NCBI GenBank assembly: GCA_002746795.1
Contig: PDQY01000039.1
Span: 1-39,321 of the forward strand
Source of the DNA: Chloroflexota bacterium
Lineage (GTDB): Bacteria; Chloroflexota; Anaerolineae; Promineifilales; Promineifilaceae
Direction of reading: 5' to 3'
Length of the DNA stretch: 39,321 nt
Shown: positions 16,306 through 23,827 of the stretch, piece by piece
Numbering within the stretch: the first letter of the stretch is position 1
How the letters are laid out: every line of letters begins with the position of its first letter
Notes under the pieces: model-generated
Databases searched by the model: none
What the model was told of the DNA's origin: nothing
Seen by the model: the letters and a program-made list of their open reading frames with translations, nothing else
Program-made: the position numbers and the translations under genes

Positions 16306-18672
16306 TTATGGTGCCTCACCCCGGGCAATCACTTCAATCTCCCCTAAACTGGCTGCTGGTTTCCCAAAGAACAAACCAGTGACATCATTAATCTCCACCA
16401 TCACAACCCGGGCTACCGTATCATCAAAATCCACATCTGTACCATAAACAGATAACGCACCTACAGTTTGCCTGCCAACCTCAACAGTCCCATTTTCATC
16501 AGAAAACAGCGTGATAGTGGCACGATTCACCTGAATCGAAGAATCATCCTCCTGGCGAGGATTGTAAAGTCGTACAGTGCGCACAGATACCGGCACTTGA
16601 AAAGTAAGCTTCACCCATTGATTTTGCGTCTGTCCATAAGCACTTGACCAGTAATTTTGAAGCCGCCCTTTCATCTGCCATCGATCGACAACACCACGAT
16701 TCCTATTTTCATCTCGGGTAGAAGATACCGATACTTGTGCCCCTGGCGCCAAATTTGTCCACAAAGCATCTTCACGGTTATCCGGGAGAGGGATCATAGT
16801 ATGCCCGGCATGACAACCAACACAAGTAGCTACCGTGCCCGGACGCCCATAATTCATTCCCGTCACATGAGCTGCGCCATCAATCCTACCCTTAGGATGA
16901 GTAGTAACGGGAATCATATTATCCGAGCTACGAATCTGTTCAAACAGCGGCACATTTGCTGGGGAATGAGGCTCAATGAGTGACCCATCTGGATTTACAG
17001 GCAAAGTATTCAACAATATTGGCCAATCTAAATATTCAAAAGAGCCTGGATTTGTCCGTTGGTGATCAATGAAAAACCTTATCGTGTCCGCAGAACCCAC
17101 TGCTGGTGCATTCACAATATCAGTATCAACCGGTGCATTGAAGTAAACATTCAAATCATCAAATACAAACGTACCTTCTACATCATAAGGACCAGCTGCA
17201 GATGGCGGCAAGAGCGCCGGCACCTGGGTAACCGTATCTGGAATAATCGGTGGCAAAGGCCGAGGACAAACAAGCTGCGCCCTCAATTCAGCTGTACCAG
17301 GATTATCATATATCAATTTAAGGCCAGAACCATCAGCTTTCGTCATGTAAAGACCATAATCCTGATAAATATTTTCAGCCCAAGAAAAAATGATCCAGCC
17401 ATTATCCATCACCGCTGGTTCAGCAGCGTAATTCCCTTTGAATATGCCAAAAGAAGTTGGTGATTGGCTTACATAGTCAAGCGTAAAATCGGTAACACCG
17501 ATGATCGGCTCATACGAATTTGGACCCCGATAAAAACGGCGCAGGCCGCCAAACCCAGCAGCCTCTGTCATGTTGCTCATGGGGAAATAATTGGAGATGA
17601 GATCTCCATTCGGAGCAAACGAACCGCCATAATAATGAAGTTGATTGGCATTCCGAAAAGAGCCTCCCCACCTATCCAAATCCGTTCCATCTGGATTGAT
17701 CGAGGCAATTTGCCAGAAATTTGCAAATAAATTGCCGTTGAACCCCACTTGATTTCTACCAATGGCTGTCAACCCGTCATGCTGCAAATAAGTATCATCC
17801 GACCCCAATATTGTCGTCGGATCATTCGTTGCCATTCGGAAATTGCGCCACCATCTGGCAAAAACAATTTTACCCGTTTGGGGATCAATAATTGGACGAT
17901 CCGCTCCATTTCTCTCAGAAGTAATCCGATGCAAATTGCTGCCATTTTCATTGACCACATAAAGGTTGCTGGTTCGCGCCCCGCTATACTGGGCAAAACT
18001 AGGCCAGCGCGTCGTGGAAAACACGATTCTGCCATCTGGTAACCACACAGGATCTGTATCATCATAGGTTCTAAACTGGATAGTGCCAAACTGAGACATG
18101 TCCAGATCGTTATAATCCAGATCCGATGTCGTTATTTGCTGAAGTCCAGTTCCATCTACATTAATGGCATAAATCCGCCAACCACCCGGATTTTTTGCTG
18201 GCAATCTTGCATTAACCGACTGAGCCTGTTCAGGAAATCCAGCAAAGACAATTCTGGAGCCATCATAGGAAACATCTGGTGCGTTTACGTCAATGAGATA
18301 GAGTGAGGCGGCCGTCGGGTTAGAGCCATCAATCAATGTGCGTAACTGACCATTGGGTTCACGAATCATCAACTGCCCCGGTGAGGCAACCTGGAATCGA
18401 CTATAAGTGCCTACGCCAACCATCCCATTTGGTTCATCCCAATACACACTCCCTCGGTCAGGAATCTGCCGAGAGACAAATACAATGGGATATTGGGTAT
18501 CCCCAAAATTTAATTCCTCATCTACAATCGGTAGATCAAGCGATAACTCACTATCAGCTTTGATTTTTTCTATAAACAACAAAAGAGGTAAGCACAAACC
18601 TGCCAAAATAAATAGCGTTGTAATGATTAGATATGCTTTTTTGGATTGAATGAGCCAAATCCGTTTAAACAT
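16306..18672 (-). CDS. membrane-anchored PD40 beta-propeller protein with CxxCH motif and discoidin domain
   Basis: Unusual extracytoplasmic protein of unknown function. An N-terminal membrane anchor (AYLIITTLFILAGLCLPLLLFI) is followed by many TolB/PD40-like propeller blades (VSYDGSRIVFAG, PVWLPDGRIVFSTTRWP, NGWIIFSWAENI), about residues 85-460. A region ends in a single c-type haem motif (CVGCHAGH, near residue 617). An F5/8 type C (discoidin-like) sheet domain closes the protein at about 640-785 (WSSAYGQTQNQWVKLTFQ, VRTVRLYNPR, GEIEVIA). The overall layout recalls HzsA-related proteins, but only one CxxCH is present. The track start 18717 is rejected: ATG 18672 has GAGGAGAG just upstream and opens directly into the anchor. 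A strong terminator follows, so the gene is monocistronic. Carbohydrate binding is plausible from the discoidin domain; redox activity is unproven. Confidence 0.75.
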   Translation of the reverse strand: MFKRIWLIQSKKAYLIITTLFILAGLCLPLLLFIEKIKADSELSLDLPIVDEELNFGDTQYPIVFVSRQIPDRGSVYWDEPNGMVGVGTYSRFQVASPGQLMIREPNGQLRTLIDGSNPTAASLYLIDVNAPDVSYDGSRIVFAGFPEQAQSVNARLPAKNPGGWRIYAINVDGTGLQQITTSDLDYNDLDMSQFGTIQFRTYDDTDPVWLPDGRIVFSTTRWPSFAQYSGARTSNLYVVNENGSNLHRITSERNGADRPIIDPQTGKIVFARWWRNFRMATNDPTTILGSDDTYLQHDGLTAIGRNQVGFNGNLFANFWQIASINPDGTDLDRWGGSFRNANQLHYYGGSFAPNGDLISNYFPMSNMTEAAGFGGLRRFYRGPNSYEPIIGVTDFTLDYVSQSPTSFGIFKGNYAAEPAVMDNGWIIFSWAENIYQDYGLYMTKADGSGLKLIYDNPGTAELRAQLVCPRPLPPIIPDTVTQVPALLPPSAAGPYDVEGTFVFDDLNVYFNAPVDTDIVNAPAVGSADTIRFFIDHQRTNPGSFEYLDWPILLNTLPVNPDGSLIEPHSPANVPLFEQIRSSDNMIPVTTHPKGRIDGAAHVTGMNYGRPGTVATCVGCHAGHTMIPLPDNREDALWTNLAPGAQVSVSSTRDENRNRGVVDRWQMKGRLQNYWSSAYGQTQNQWVKLTFQVPVSVRTVRLYNPRQEDDSSIQVNRATITLFSDENGTVEVGRQTVGALSVYGTDVDFDDTVARVVMVEINDVTGLFFGKPAASLGEIEVIARGEAP

Positions 18673-18953
18673 TGCTCTCTCCTCGGTATTTGCATACAAA
18701 CAGCGTGCCGCCGTCAAACAATGATGTTGGCGGGGAGGAAGGTCATTTTATCCCCAAAAACTTACAGCCTTTTGAGACTTTTGTTACCATTGTTTGAAAC
18801 AACGAAGTACAAGTCAAAAGGGCTTTGGTACTAGCCTGGGGCGAAGAAACGGCCGTTCTCCCCGAAAGATCACTCTAGCACAAAAATGACGCAAGCGTGT
18901 GCTTTCTAATTTCTTCCACATCCCAAAACTTTCCTCTATAATCCATCCCTATC
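18673..18953. promoter_or_regulatory. divergent control region with compound inverted repeat
   Basis: 281 bp between the PD40 gene (minus) and the MalT-like regulator (plus). It has an imperfect 13-bp inverted repeat, GCCTTTTGAGACTT (18767-18780) with AAGTCAAAAGGGC (18811-18823), enclosing a perfect palindrome TTGTTTGAAACAA (18790-18802). One AACGGCCGTT copy lies at 18848-18857. The nested symmetry suits an operator or an RNA stem. Confidence 0.45.
18937..18942 (+). promoter_or_regulatory. -10 box of the MalT/BTAD regulator gene, near-leaderless
   Basis: A perfect TATAAT ends 11 nt before the ATG at 18954, and no Shine-Dalgarno is present, so the leader would be only about 5 nt. I could not find a good -35 box at 16-18 bp; TTCCAC at 18914-18919 is the best placed but poor. 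An activator-dependent promoter is possible. Confidence 0.4.
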
Positions 18954-21900
18954 ATGGCTCAGCCTGCACTGCTTATCCGCACAAAACTATCGCCGCCTCG
19001 TTTGCCTCGCCACACACTGGCACGTGAGCGTGTGTCAGCACTGTTAGCAACCGTGCGCGAGTATCGCCTGGCGATCATGCAAGCGGGCACAGGCTATGGA
19101 AAATCAACAGCGCTGGCTACCTTTGCCCTCGATACCCAAAAGGCAGCCTGGTATCATCTCCATGCTGACGACGCTGATCCTCAAGTCTTTTTACATCACC
19201 TGGCCTACTGCTTGAAAACGGCCGTTCCCCAAATCTCCGATGAGCCATTCACCTTACTTGAGCAGTGGGAGTTGGCGCCAGGCAATCATATCTGGACTGA
19301 CATCACCCAATCCCTGCTCAACGAGATCATAGAAAGCACAGACGAAAACATCTTTCTCATCCTGGACGACGTTCACATTTTGCCAGAAACAGCCGTTTCC
19401 CTGCGCATCCTCAACCATTTCATCAGCTACGCACCCAACAACCTCCATATCATCCTGGCCACCCGCTACCCCCTCTCGCTGCCCAATCTGCATCGCTGGC
19501 GTATTCGTGGCGAGTTGATGACCCTCAACCAGGAAGAACTGACATTCACCCCAGACGAAACCGCCATCTTTCTCCAGACCCAATACAACATCACCCTCTC
19601 TCCAGAACAATCAGCCCTGCTCGCCAATCGTGTTGAAGGATGGCCCATTGCCTTACCCTTAATTGGTCGGCGTTTACAAAGCGGCAGTAACCTGGAAGAG
19701 GCTCTAGGCCATCTCTCCGGCTCTGCTGGAGATTTATTTGTCTACTTAGCGCAGGAAGTTTTAGCCCAGCACCCTGAACACGTGCAGCAATTCTTGACAG
19801 AAACGGCCGTTTTGCGTCAGATGACAGCCTCCGTGTGTGATGAACTGCGACAACAAACAGACAGCACCGATATTTTGACATACCTCCTAGAAAACGACCT
19901 GTTTATCGTAGCTTTGGGAGACGGGCATGTGCGCTACCATCACCTTTTCCGCGAACTGCTGCTCAACCAGCTTGACCCGGCCATCACCAAAGCACTGCAT
20001 CTGCGGGCAGCCACCCTCCTAAAAAACAAAAATGACAGCAAAAGCGCCATCTACCACTTTTTGGCAGCAGAAGCCTATGAAGAAACGGCCGTCTTGCTCA
20101 AAACCATTGGCTACCGTTTTATCCAGAGTGGGCAACTCGACACCATTTCCATCTGGATTGGCCGCATCCCGCCTAACATCCTAGTCAACCATCCCCCGCT
20201 ACTCTCCTATTTGGGTGACGTGGCTCGTTTGCGCAGCCGATTTGAAGAAGCACTAGCCTGGTATCAACAAGCCGAAACCCACAGCCGCGCTCGTGATGAC
20301 CACACCGCCATTGGGCAAGCACTGCGCGGACAAGCACGTGTTTACCTGGACACCGTTAACCCCGTCCAAGCCGAAGCAGTTCTTCAAGAAGCATTACGAC
20401 TTGCCGATGATCAAGATAACCGGGAAACACAAGCCCGGTTATTAGATTTATTAGCCGAAAATCTACTCAATCAAGGGCATCCCCATGAATCCGAGCAATA
20501 CCGCGCACAAGCCCGCGATCTTCGTGAAGAAGGACCTGGAGAAGCCGAGCTATCTGTACGGGTCATGTTACGCACCGGCCGATTAGAAGAAGCACGCCGT
20601 CTATTAGAAGCACAAGCAGCACAAGAACAACAAGAGCCAGTTCTTCGTCCTCGTGCCCACAGAGAGACACAACTTCTCCTCTCCATCATCTTGTCAATGC
20701 AAGGTGAACGGGAGCAAGCATTTCAATGCGCCATAAATGGCACTGCTCGCGGACAGGCATTGCGTTCACCATTCATAACCGCCGTTGGTCACATGCGGCA
20801 AGGGCATACCTGGCTACTCAAAAAAGATGAACCAGGTGCCAGAGAGGCCGTCCGTTGTTTTGAAAAGGCGATCCGCATCAGCGAAACCTTACACGTGCCT
20901 CGTTTAAAAGTTGAAGCGAGTTGGGGATTAACACAAGCCTATGGTTTTCGTGGTGATTTGAAGATGGCGCAGCAAGTCGCCGAAGAAGGTCTGGCATTGG
21001 CGCGTGCCGCTGGCGACGAGTGGGTATCAGCCTGCATCAGCCTGGCGTTAGGCGCCTCCTTTGCCCTATTCAGTGAACACGAAACGGCCGTGAGCTGGGT
21101 CAGCCAAGCTCGCAGCGCCTTCCGCGAATGTGGAGACACATATGGCGAAACAGCAAGCTATTTATGGCTTTGTCTGCTCTGGCACCAACAAAGCGATCAC
21201 GTCAGGCTCGCCCGTGACCTGGACGACCTGCTGCAACGAGTTAACACCTACCACTACCAGTTCCTCTTCACTCGGAAAACATTGATGGGAGCGCCAGATC
21301 CACGTTCACTAGTGCCAGTGCTGCTCTATGCCCGGGAAAACAGCGTGCAAACGGCCGTTGCAGATTCCCTACTCGCAGCCATCAACCTGTCCAAAATCAA
21401 ACATCATCCCGGCTACCAACTGCGGGCTCACATGCTAGGGCCATTTGCGCTGTGGCGCGGCCCAGACCCTGTGCCAGCCAGCGAATGGAAACGGCAAAAA
21501 GCACGTCAGCTCTTCCTCTTCTTCCTGACCAACCGCCACACCCTCTGGGAACGAGAACAAATCACCGACTGCCTGTGGCCAGAACTCGATCCCGATGCGG
21601 CTGAACGCAACTTCAAAATCGCCTACAACGCCCTCACCAAAGTCCTAGAGCCAAACCGGCAGCGAAATGCCCCGTCAGCCTTCATTTTGCGAGATGGGTC
21701 TCGCTACGGCTTGCGCCCCGAAGCCGACATTTTACTAGACGTACAAACATTCAACGAACTGGTTGCCGAGGGAGACAGGTTACTCGCCCAAAACGAGCTG
21801 CAAGCCCTGACACAGTATCAACAAGCATTAGCCCTCTACAAAGGTGAATTTCTGCAAGAGTATCCCTACGAAGAATGGACCAGCACCGAGCGCGAGCGGT

Positions 21901-22178
21901 TGTTTACCCAATATTTACGCACCTCCGAGCGAGTAGCCTCCAGTTTGCTAGCTCACGAAAAATGGGAAGACGCCTTACAAACAGCACAAGCCATTCTCAA
22001 CCATGATGCTTGCTGGGAAAACGCCTACCGCATTCTCATGACAGCCTATGCCCAGATGGGCAATCGCGCCCAAGCCATCCGCACCTACCACCGCTGCATT
22101 GACAATCTGCAATCTGAACTCGGCGTCTCCCCCACCCAAACCACAGTTCAATTGTGGCAGCAAATTTGCGAAATCTAA
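18954..22178 (+). CDS. MalT-type STAND ATPase regulator with C-terminal SARP/BTAD domain
   Basis: Large signal-integrating transcription factor. Residues 1 to about 330 resemble MalT-family STAND NTPases: it opens LIRTKLSPPRLPR, has Walker A AGTGYGKST (44-52) and Walker B FLILDDVHIL, then NHFISYAPNNLHIILATR. The middle (about 370-800) is TPR-like helical repeats. The C-terminus (from LGPFALWRG, about 830) is a transcriptional-regulatory winged-helix-like region (RQKARQLFLFFLTN, WPELDPDAAERNFKIAYNAL). A BTAD bundle follows (LYKGEFLQEYPYEEWTSTERERL ... YHRCIDNLQSELGVSP). It lacks the LuxR helix-turn-helix of true MalT, so DNA binding would come from the SARP-type domain. It is immediately upstream of, and co-oriented with, the acyl-CoA gene cluster, which is its most likely target by proximity. 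It contains five perfect or near-perfect ACGGCCGT copies, four reading Thr-Ala-Val after Glu or Lys. Confidence 0.85.
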   Translation: MAQPALLIRTKLSPPRLPRHTLARERVSALLATVREYRLAIMQAGTGYGKSTALATFALDTQKAAWYHLHADDADPQVFLHHLAYCLKTAVPQISDEPFTLLEQWELAPGNHIWTDITQSLLNEIIESTDENIFLILDDVHILPETAVSLRILNHFISYAPNNLHIILATRYPLSLPNLHRWRIRGELMTLNQEELTFTPDETAIFLQTQYNITLSPEQSALLANRVEGWPIALPLIGRRLQSGSNLEEALGHLSGSAGDLFVYLAQEVLAQHPEHVQQFLTETAVLRQMTASVCDELRQQTDSTDILTYLLENDLFIVALGDGHVRYHHLFRELLLNQLDPAITKALHLRAATLLKNKNDSKSAIYHFLAAEAYEETAVLLKTIGYRFIQSGQLDTISIWIGRIPPNILVNHPPLLSYLGDVARLRSRFEEALAWYQQAETHSRARDDHTAIGQALRGQARVYLDTVNPVQAEAVLQEALRLADDQDNRETQARLLDLLAENLLNQGHPHESEQYRAQARDLREEGPGEAELSVRVMLRTGRLEEARRLLEAQAAQEQQEPVLRPRAHRETQLLLSIILSMQGEREQAFQCAINGTARGQALRSPFITAVGHMRQGHTWLLKKDEPGAREAVRCFEKAIRISETLHVPRLKVEASWGLTQAYGFRGDLKMAQQVAEEGLALARAAGDEWVSACISLALGASFALFSEHETAVSWVSQARSAFRECGDTYGETASYLWLCLLWHQQSDHVRLARDLDDLLQRVNTYHYQFLFTRKTLMGAPDPRSLVPVLLYARENSVQTAVADSLLAAINLSKIKHHPGYQLRAHMLGPFALWRGPDPVPASEWKRQKARQLFLFFLTNRHTLWEREQITDCLWPELDPDAAERNFKIAYNALTKVLEPNRQRNAPSAFILRDGSRYGLRPEADILLDVQTFNELVAEGDRLLAQNELQALTQYQQALALYKGEFLQEYPYEEWTSTERERLFTQYLRTSERVASSLLAHEKWEDALQTAQAILNHDACWENAYRILMTAYAQMGNRAQAIRTYHRCIDNLQSELGVSPTQTTVQLWQQICEI

Positions 22179-22344
22179 ACAAGCCTCCACCACTGCCCAT
22201 CCACAAACAACAAAACTTCCGAAACCTGTACCCAGGTAGCCACCCACTCCCAACCATTCCAAATTCCTGTGACCACCACCCCAAGTGTCCCATACCGATA
22301 CAAACATAAGCATTGTAACTCCTGTGTAACTTCCTTCTGCTATG

Positions 22345-22405
22345 CTTAAGAACAGAAAACAAATAATACGACGATACAATTCCATGTTGTACTTCATCGT
22401 CAGTC
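22345..22405 (+). repeat. family A repeat with internal deletion, copy A4
   Basis: GCTTAAGAACAGAAAACAAATAATACGAC joins directly to GATACAATTCCATG...TTCATCGTCAGTCC. Compared with A1, the segment from the tip of hairpin 1 to the start of hairpin 2 (about 36 nt) is missing. The junction falls between related ACGA/TGACGA strings, as expected for slippage or recombination. It sits 17 nt upstream of the ATG of the next gene. Confidence 0.7.
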
Positions 22406-22422
22406 CTAAACAAGGAACAGGC

Positions 22423-22641
22423 ATGACAGAAACGGCCGTTACCTCATTTGTGGTTCGTTTTATCCAGGAAGACCCGGCAGTTGACACCTGGCGCGGCCTC
22501 ATCCGCCACGTACAAACCAGTCAGGAAATCCACTTTTCCAGCATCAAAGACGCCCTCCTTTTCATGGATCAATTCGTGAAAATAGAGCAACCGCCAACTG
22601 AACATCATCCTCAAATAAGACACAACAAGGACATCCCATGA
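22423..22641 (+). CDS. small conserved-type protein, translationally coupled to a KASIII-like gene
   Basis: 72-aa protein (M-T-E-T-A-V start). It looks like an alpha/beta mini-domain: a beta-strand (SFVVRFIQED), a turn with WRGLIRHVQTSQEIHF and a final helix (SIKDALLFMDQFV). Short proteins with this FxVRFxxE...WRGxIxHVQSGE pattern feel familiar from Chloroflexota, but I cannot name a function. The track ORF begins earlier (22342) inside the A4 repeat. ATG 22423 has AAGGA at good spacing and is preferred. Its TGA overlaps the next gene's ATG (ATGA), so it is translated together with the KASIII-like protein and may act with it. An AACGGCCGTT copy forms codons 3-6. Confidence 0.65.
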   Translation: MTETAVTSFVVRFIQEDPAVDTWRGLIRHVQTSQEIHFSSIKDALLFMDQFVKIEQPPTEHHPQIRHNKDIP

Positions 22642-23639
22642 GTCGATATGCCCAAATATTGGCAACAGGTCGCTACATCCCCGAGAAAATCATCACCAAC
22701 GACGACCTAGATCAGATGCTAGGCGAAAACGTCGGGGAATGGCTAGTCGAAAACGTCGGGATTCATGAGCGCCACATCATGGCCGCTGACCAAACCACGT
22801 CAGACATGATCGCAGCCGCCGCTAACCAGGCATTGACCCGAGCCAATATCCCGGCTGCCCAACTCGACCTCATCATCGTCGCCACCGACACCCCCGATTA
22901 CATCAGCCCCGCCACCGCCTCAGCAGTACAAGCCAAACTTGGCGCCACCAACGCCGGCACCTACGACATCAACTGCGCCTGTGCTGCCTGGGTCACCGGT
23001 CTGGACATAGCCGCCCGCTACATCGCCACCGACACCGATTACAACACCATCCTGGTTGCCGGCGGCTACGGCATGACCAAATTCCTCGACTGGACCGACA
23101 AATACACCTGCACCTTGTTCGCCGATGGCGCTGGCGTGGCCATCGTAGGAGCAGGCGATAAACCTGGTTTCCTGGCAGGCAAGCTCATGGCTGAAGGCGA
23201 ATACCACGATGCTATGGGCATCTACAGCGGCGGCACATACCGCCCTGCCACTCCAGAAACCGTCGCCAAACTAGGCAAACCGTGCGTTCAATTTGTGCGC
23301 AAATTCCCAGCCACCTTCAACAGCGACAACTGGCCGCCATTAGTGCGCAGCGTTGTCGCCAAAGCTGGTCTAGAGTTAGACGACATCGACTTTTTCCTGT
23401 TTACCCAGCTCAACTTACGCACAATCGAATTTGTCATGGAAAACCTGGGGCAGCCCCTGAGCAAAACCCATTGGATTATGGACAAGTGGGGCTATCTTGG
23501 CTCCGCTTGCATTCCAGCCGCCCTAGACGACGCCCTGGTTCAAAACAAAGGTCCCCAGCCGGGTGACCATGTCGTCTTTTGCGCCACCGGCGGCGGCATG
23601 GCCATGTCAGCCACCGTTTGGCGCTGGCGCAGCTGCTGA
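22638..23639 (+). CDS. FabH/KASIII-like thiolase-fold protein with altered active site
   Basis: Thiolase-superfamily protein of the 3-oxoacyl-ACP synthase III type. ATGRYIPEKIITNDDL at the N-terminus, DINCACAAWVTGL with Cys115 aligned to the FabH nucleophile, and FADGAGVAIVGA all match. The C-terminal half aligns cleanly with FabH, but the catalytic His of HQAN is Thr256 (FTQLNLRT) and the catalytic Asn of GNTSAAS is Tyr286 (GYLGSACIP). Cys acyl transfer may persist, but standard decarboxylative condensation is doubtful. Acyl transferase, non-decarboxylative Claisen or a partner-subunit role fits better. It is first in a long co-oriented cluster, overlapping the upstream small gene by 4 nt. 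A ligase gene follows after a 188-nt spacer. Length 333 aa is normal. Confidence 0.8.
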   Translation: MSRYAQILATGRYIPEKIITNDDLDQMLGENVGEWLVENVGIHERHIMAADQTTSDMIAAAANQALTRANIPAAQLDLIIVATDTPDYISPATASAVQAKLGATNAGTYDINCACAAWVTGLDIAARYIATDTDYNTILVAGGYGMTKFLDWTDKYTCTLFADGAGVAIVGAGDKPGFLAGKLMAEGEYHDAMGIYSGGTYRPATPETVAKLGKPCVQFVRKFPATFNSDNWPPLVRSVVAKAGLELDDIDFFLFTQLNLRTIEFVMENLGQPLSKTHWIMDKWGYLGSACIPAALDDALVQNKGPQPGDHVVFCATGGGMAMSATVWRWRSC

Positions 23640-23711
23640 AGAGCCTGAGAAAAAGCGGCATCAAGCACATTACCAACATCTCAACGGCAATACTACCGCT
23701 GTCAACAACAT

Positions 23712-23765
23712 CGCTAAGTGCGCATCCATGAATTCGTCATACAATTTAATTGCCGTTCCTAAAGC
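23712..23765 (-). repeat. chimeric A/B repeat fragment
   Basis: Read on the minus strand: TTTAGGAACGGCAATTAAAT and TGTATGACGAA match the left end of family A. They are followed at once by TTCATGGATGCGCACTTAGC, which matches the right end of family B. It lies 62 nt upstream of the first ligase start. It is short and degenerate, but both halves match over about 20-30 nt. Confidence 0.55.
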
Positions 23766-23827
23766 TCTAACAATCCATCAAAAACTGAAAACTTGCAGCA
23801 AAACCAACTGCAAGCATGGAGGATAAC

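Noticed and set aside
16306-18672. Hydrazine synthase alpha subunit
   Set aside because: Only one CxxCH is present, there is a C-terminal discoidin domain, and no anammox genes are nearby. It shares only the propeller and haem-motif idea.
21975-22502. 175-aa minus-strand ORF over the end of the MalT/BTAD gene
   Set aside because: It covers coding sequence of the regulator and the A4 repeat, and has no family features or ribosome site.
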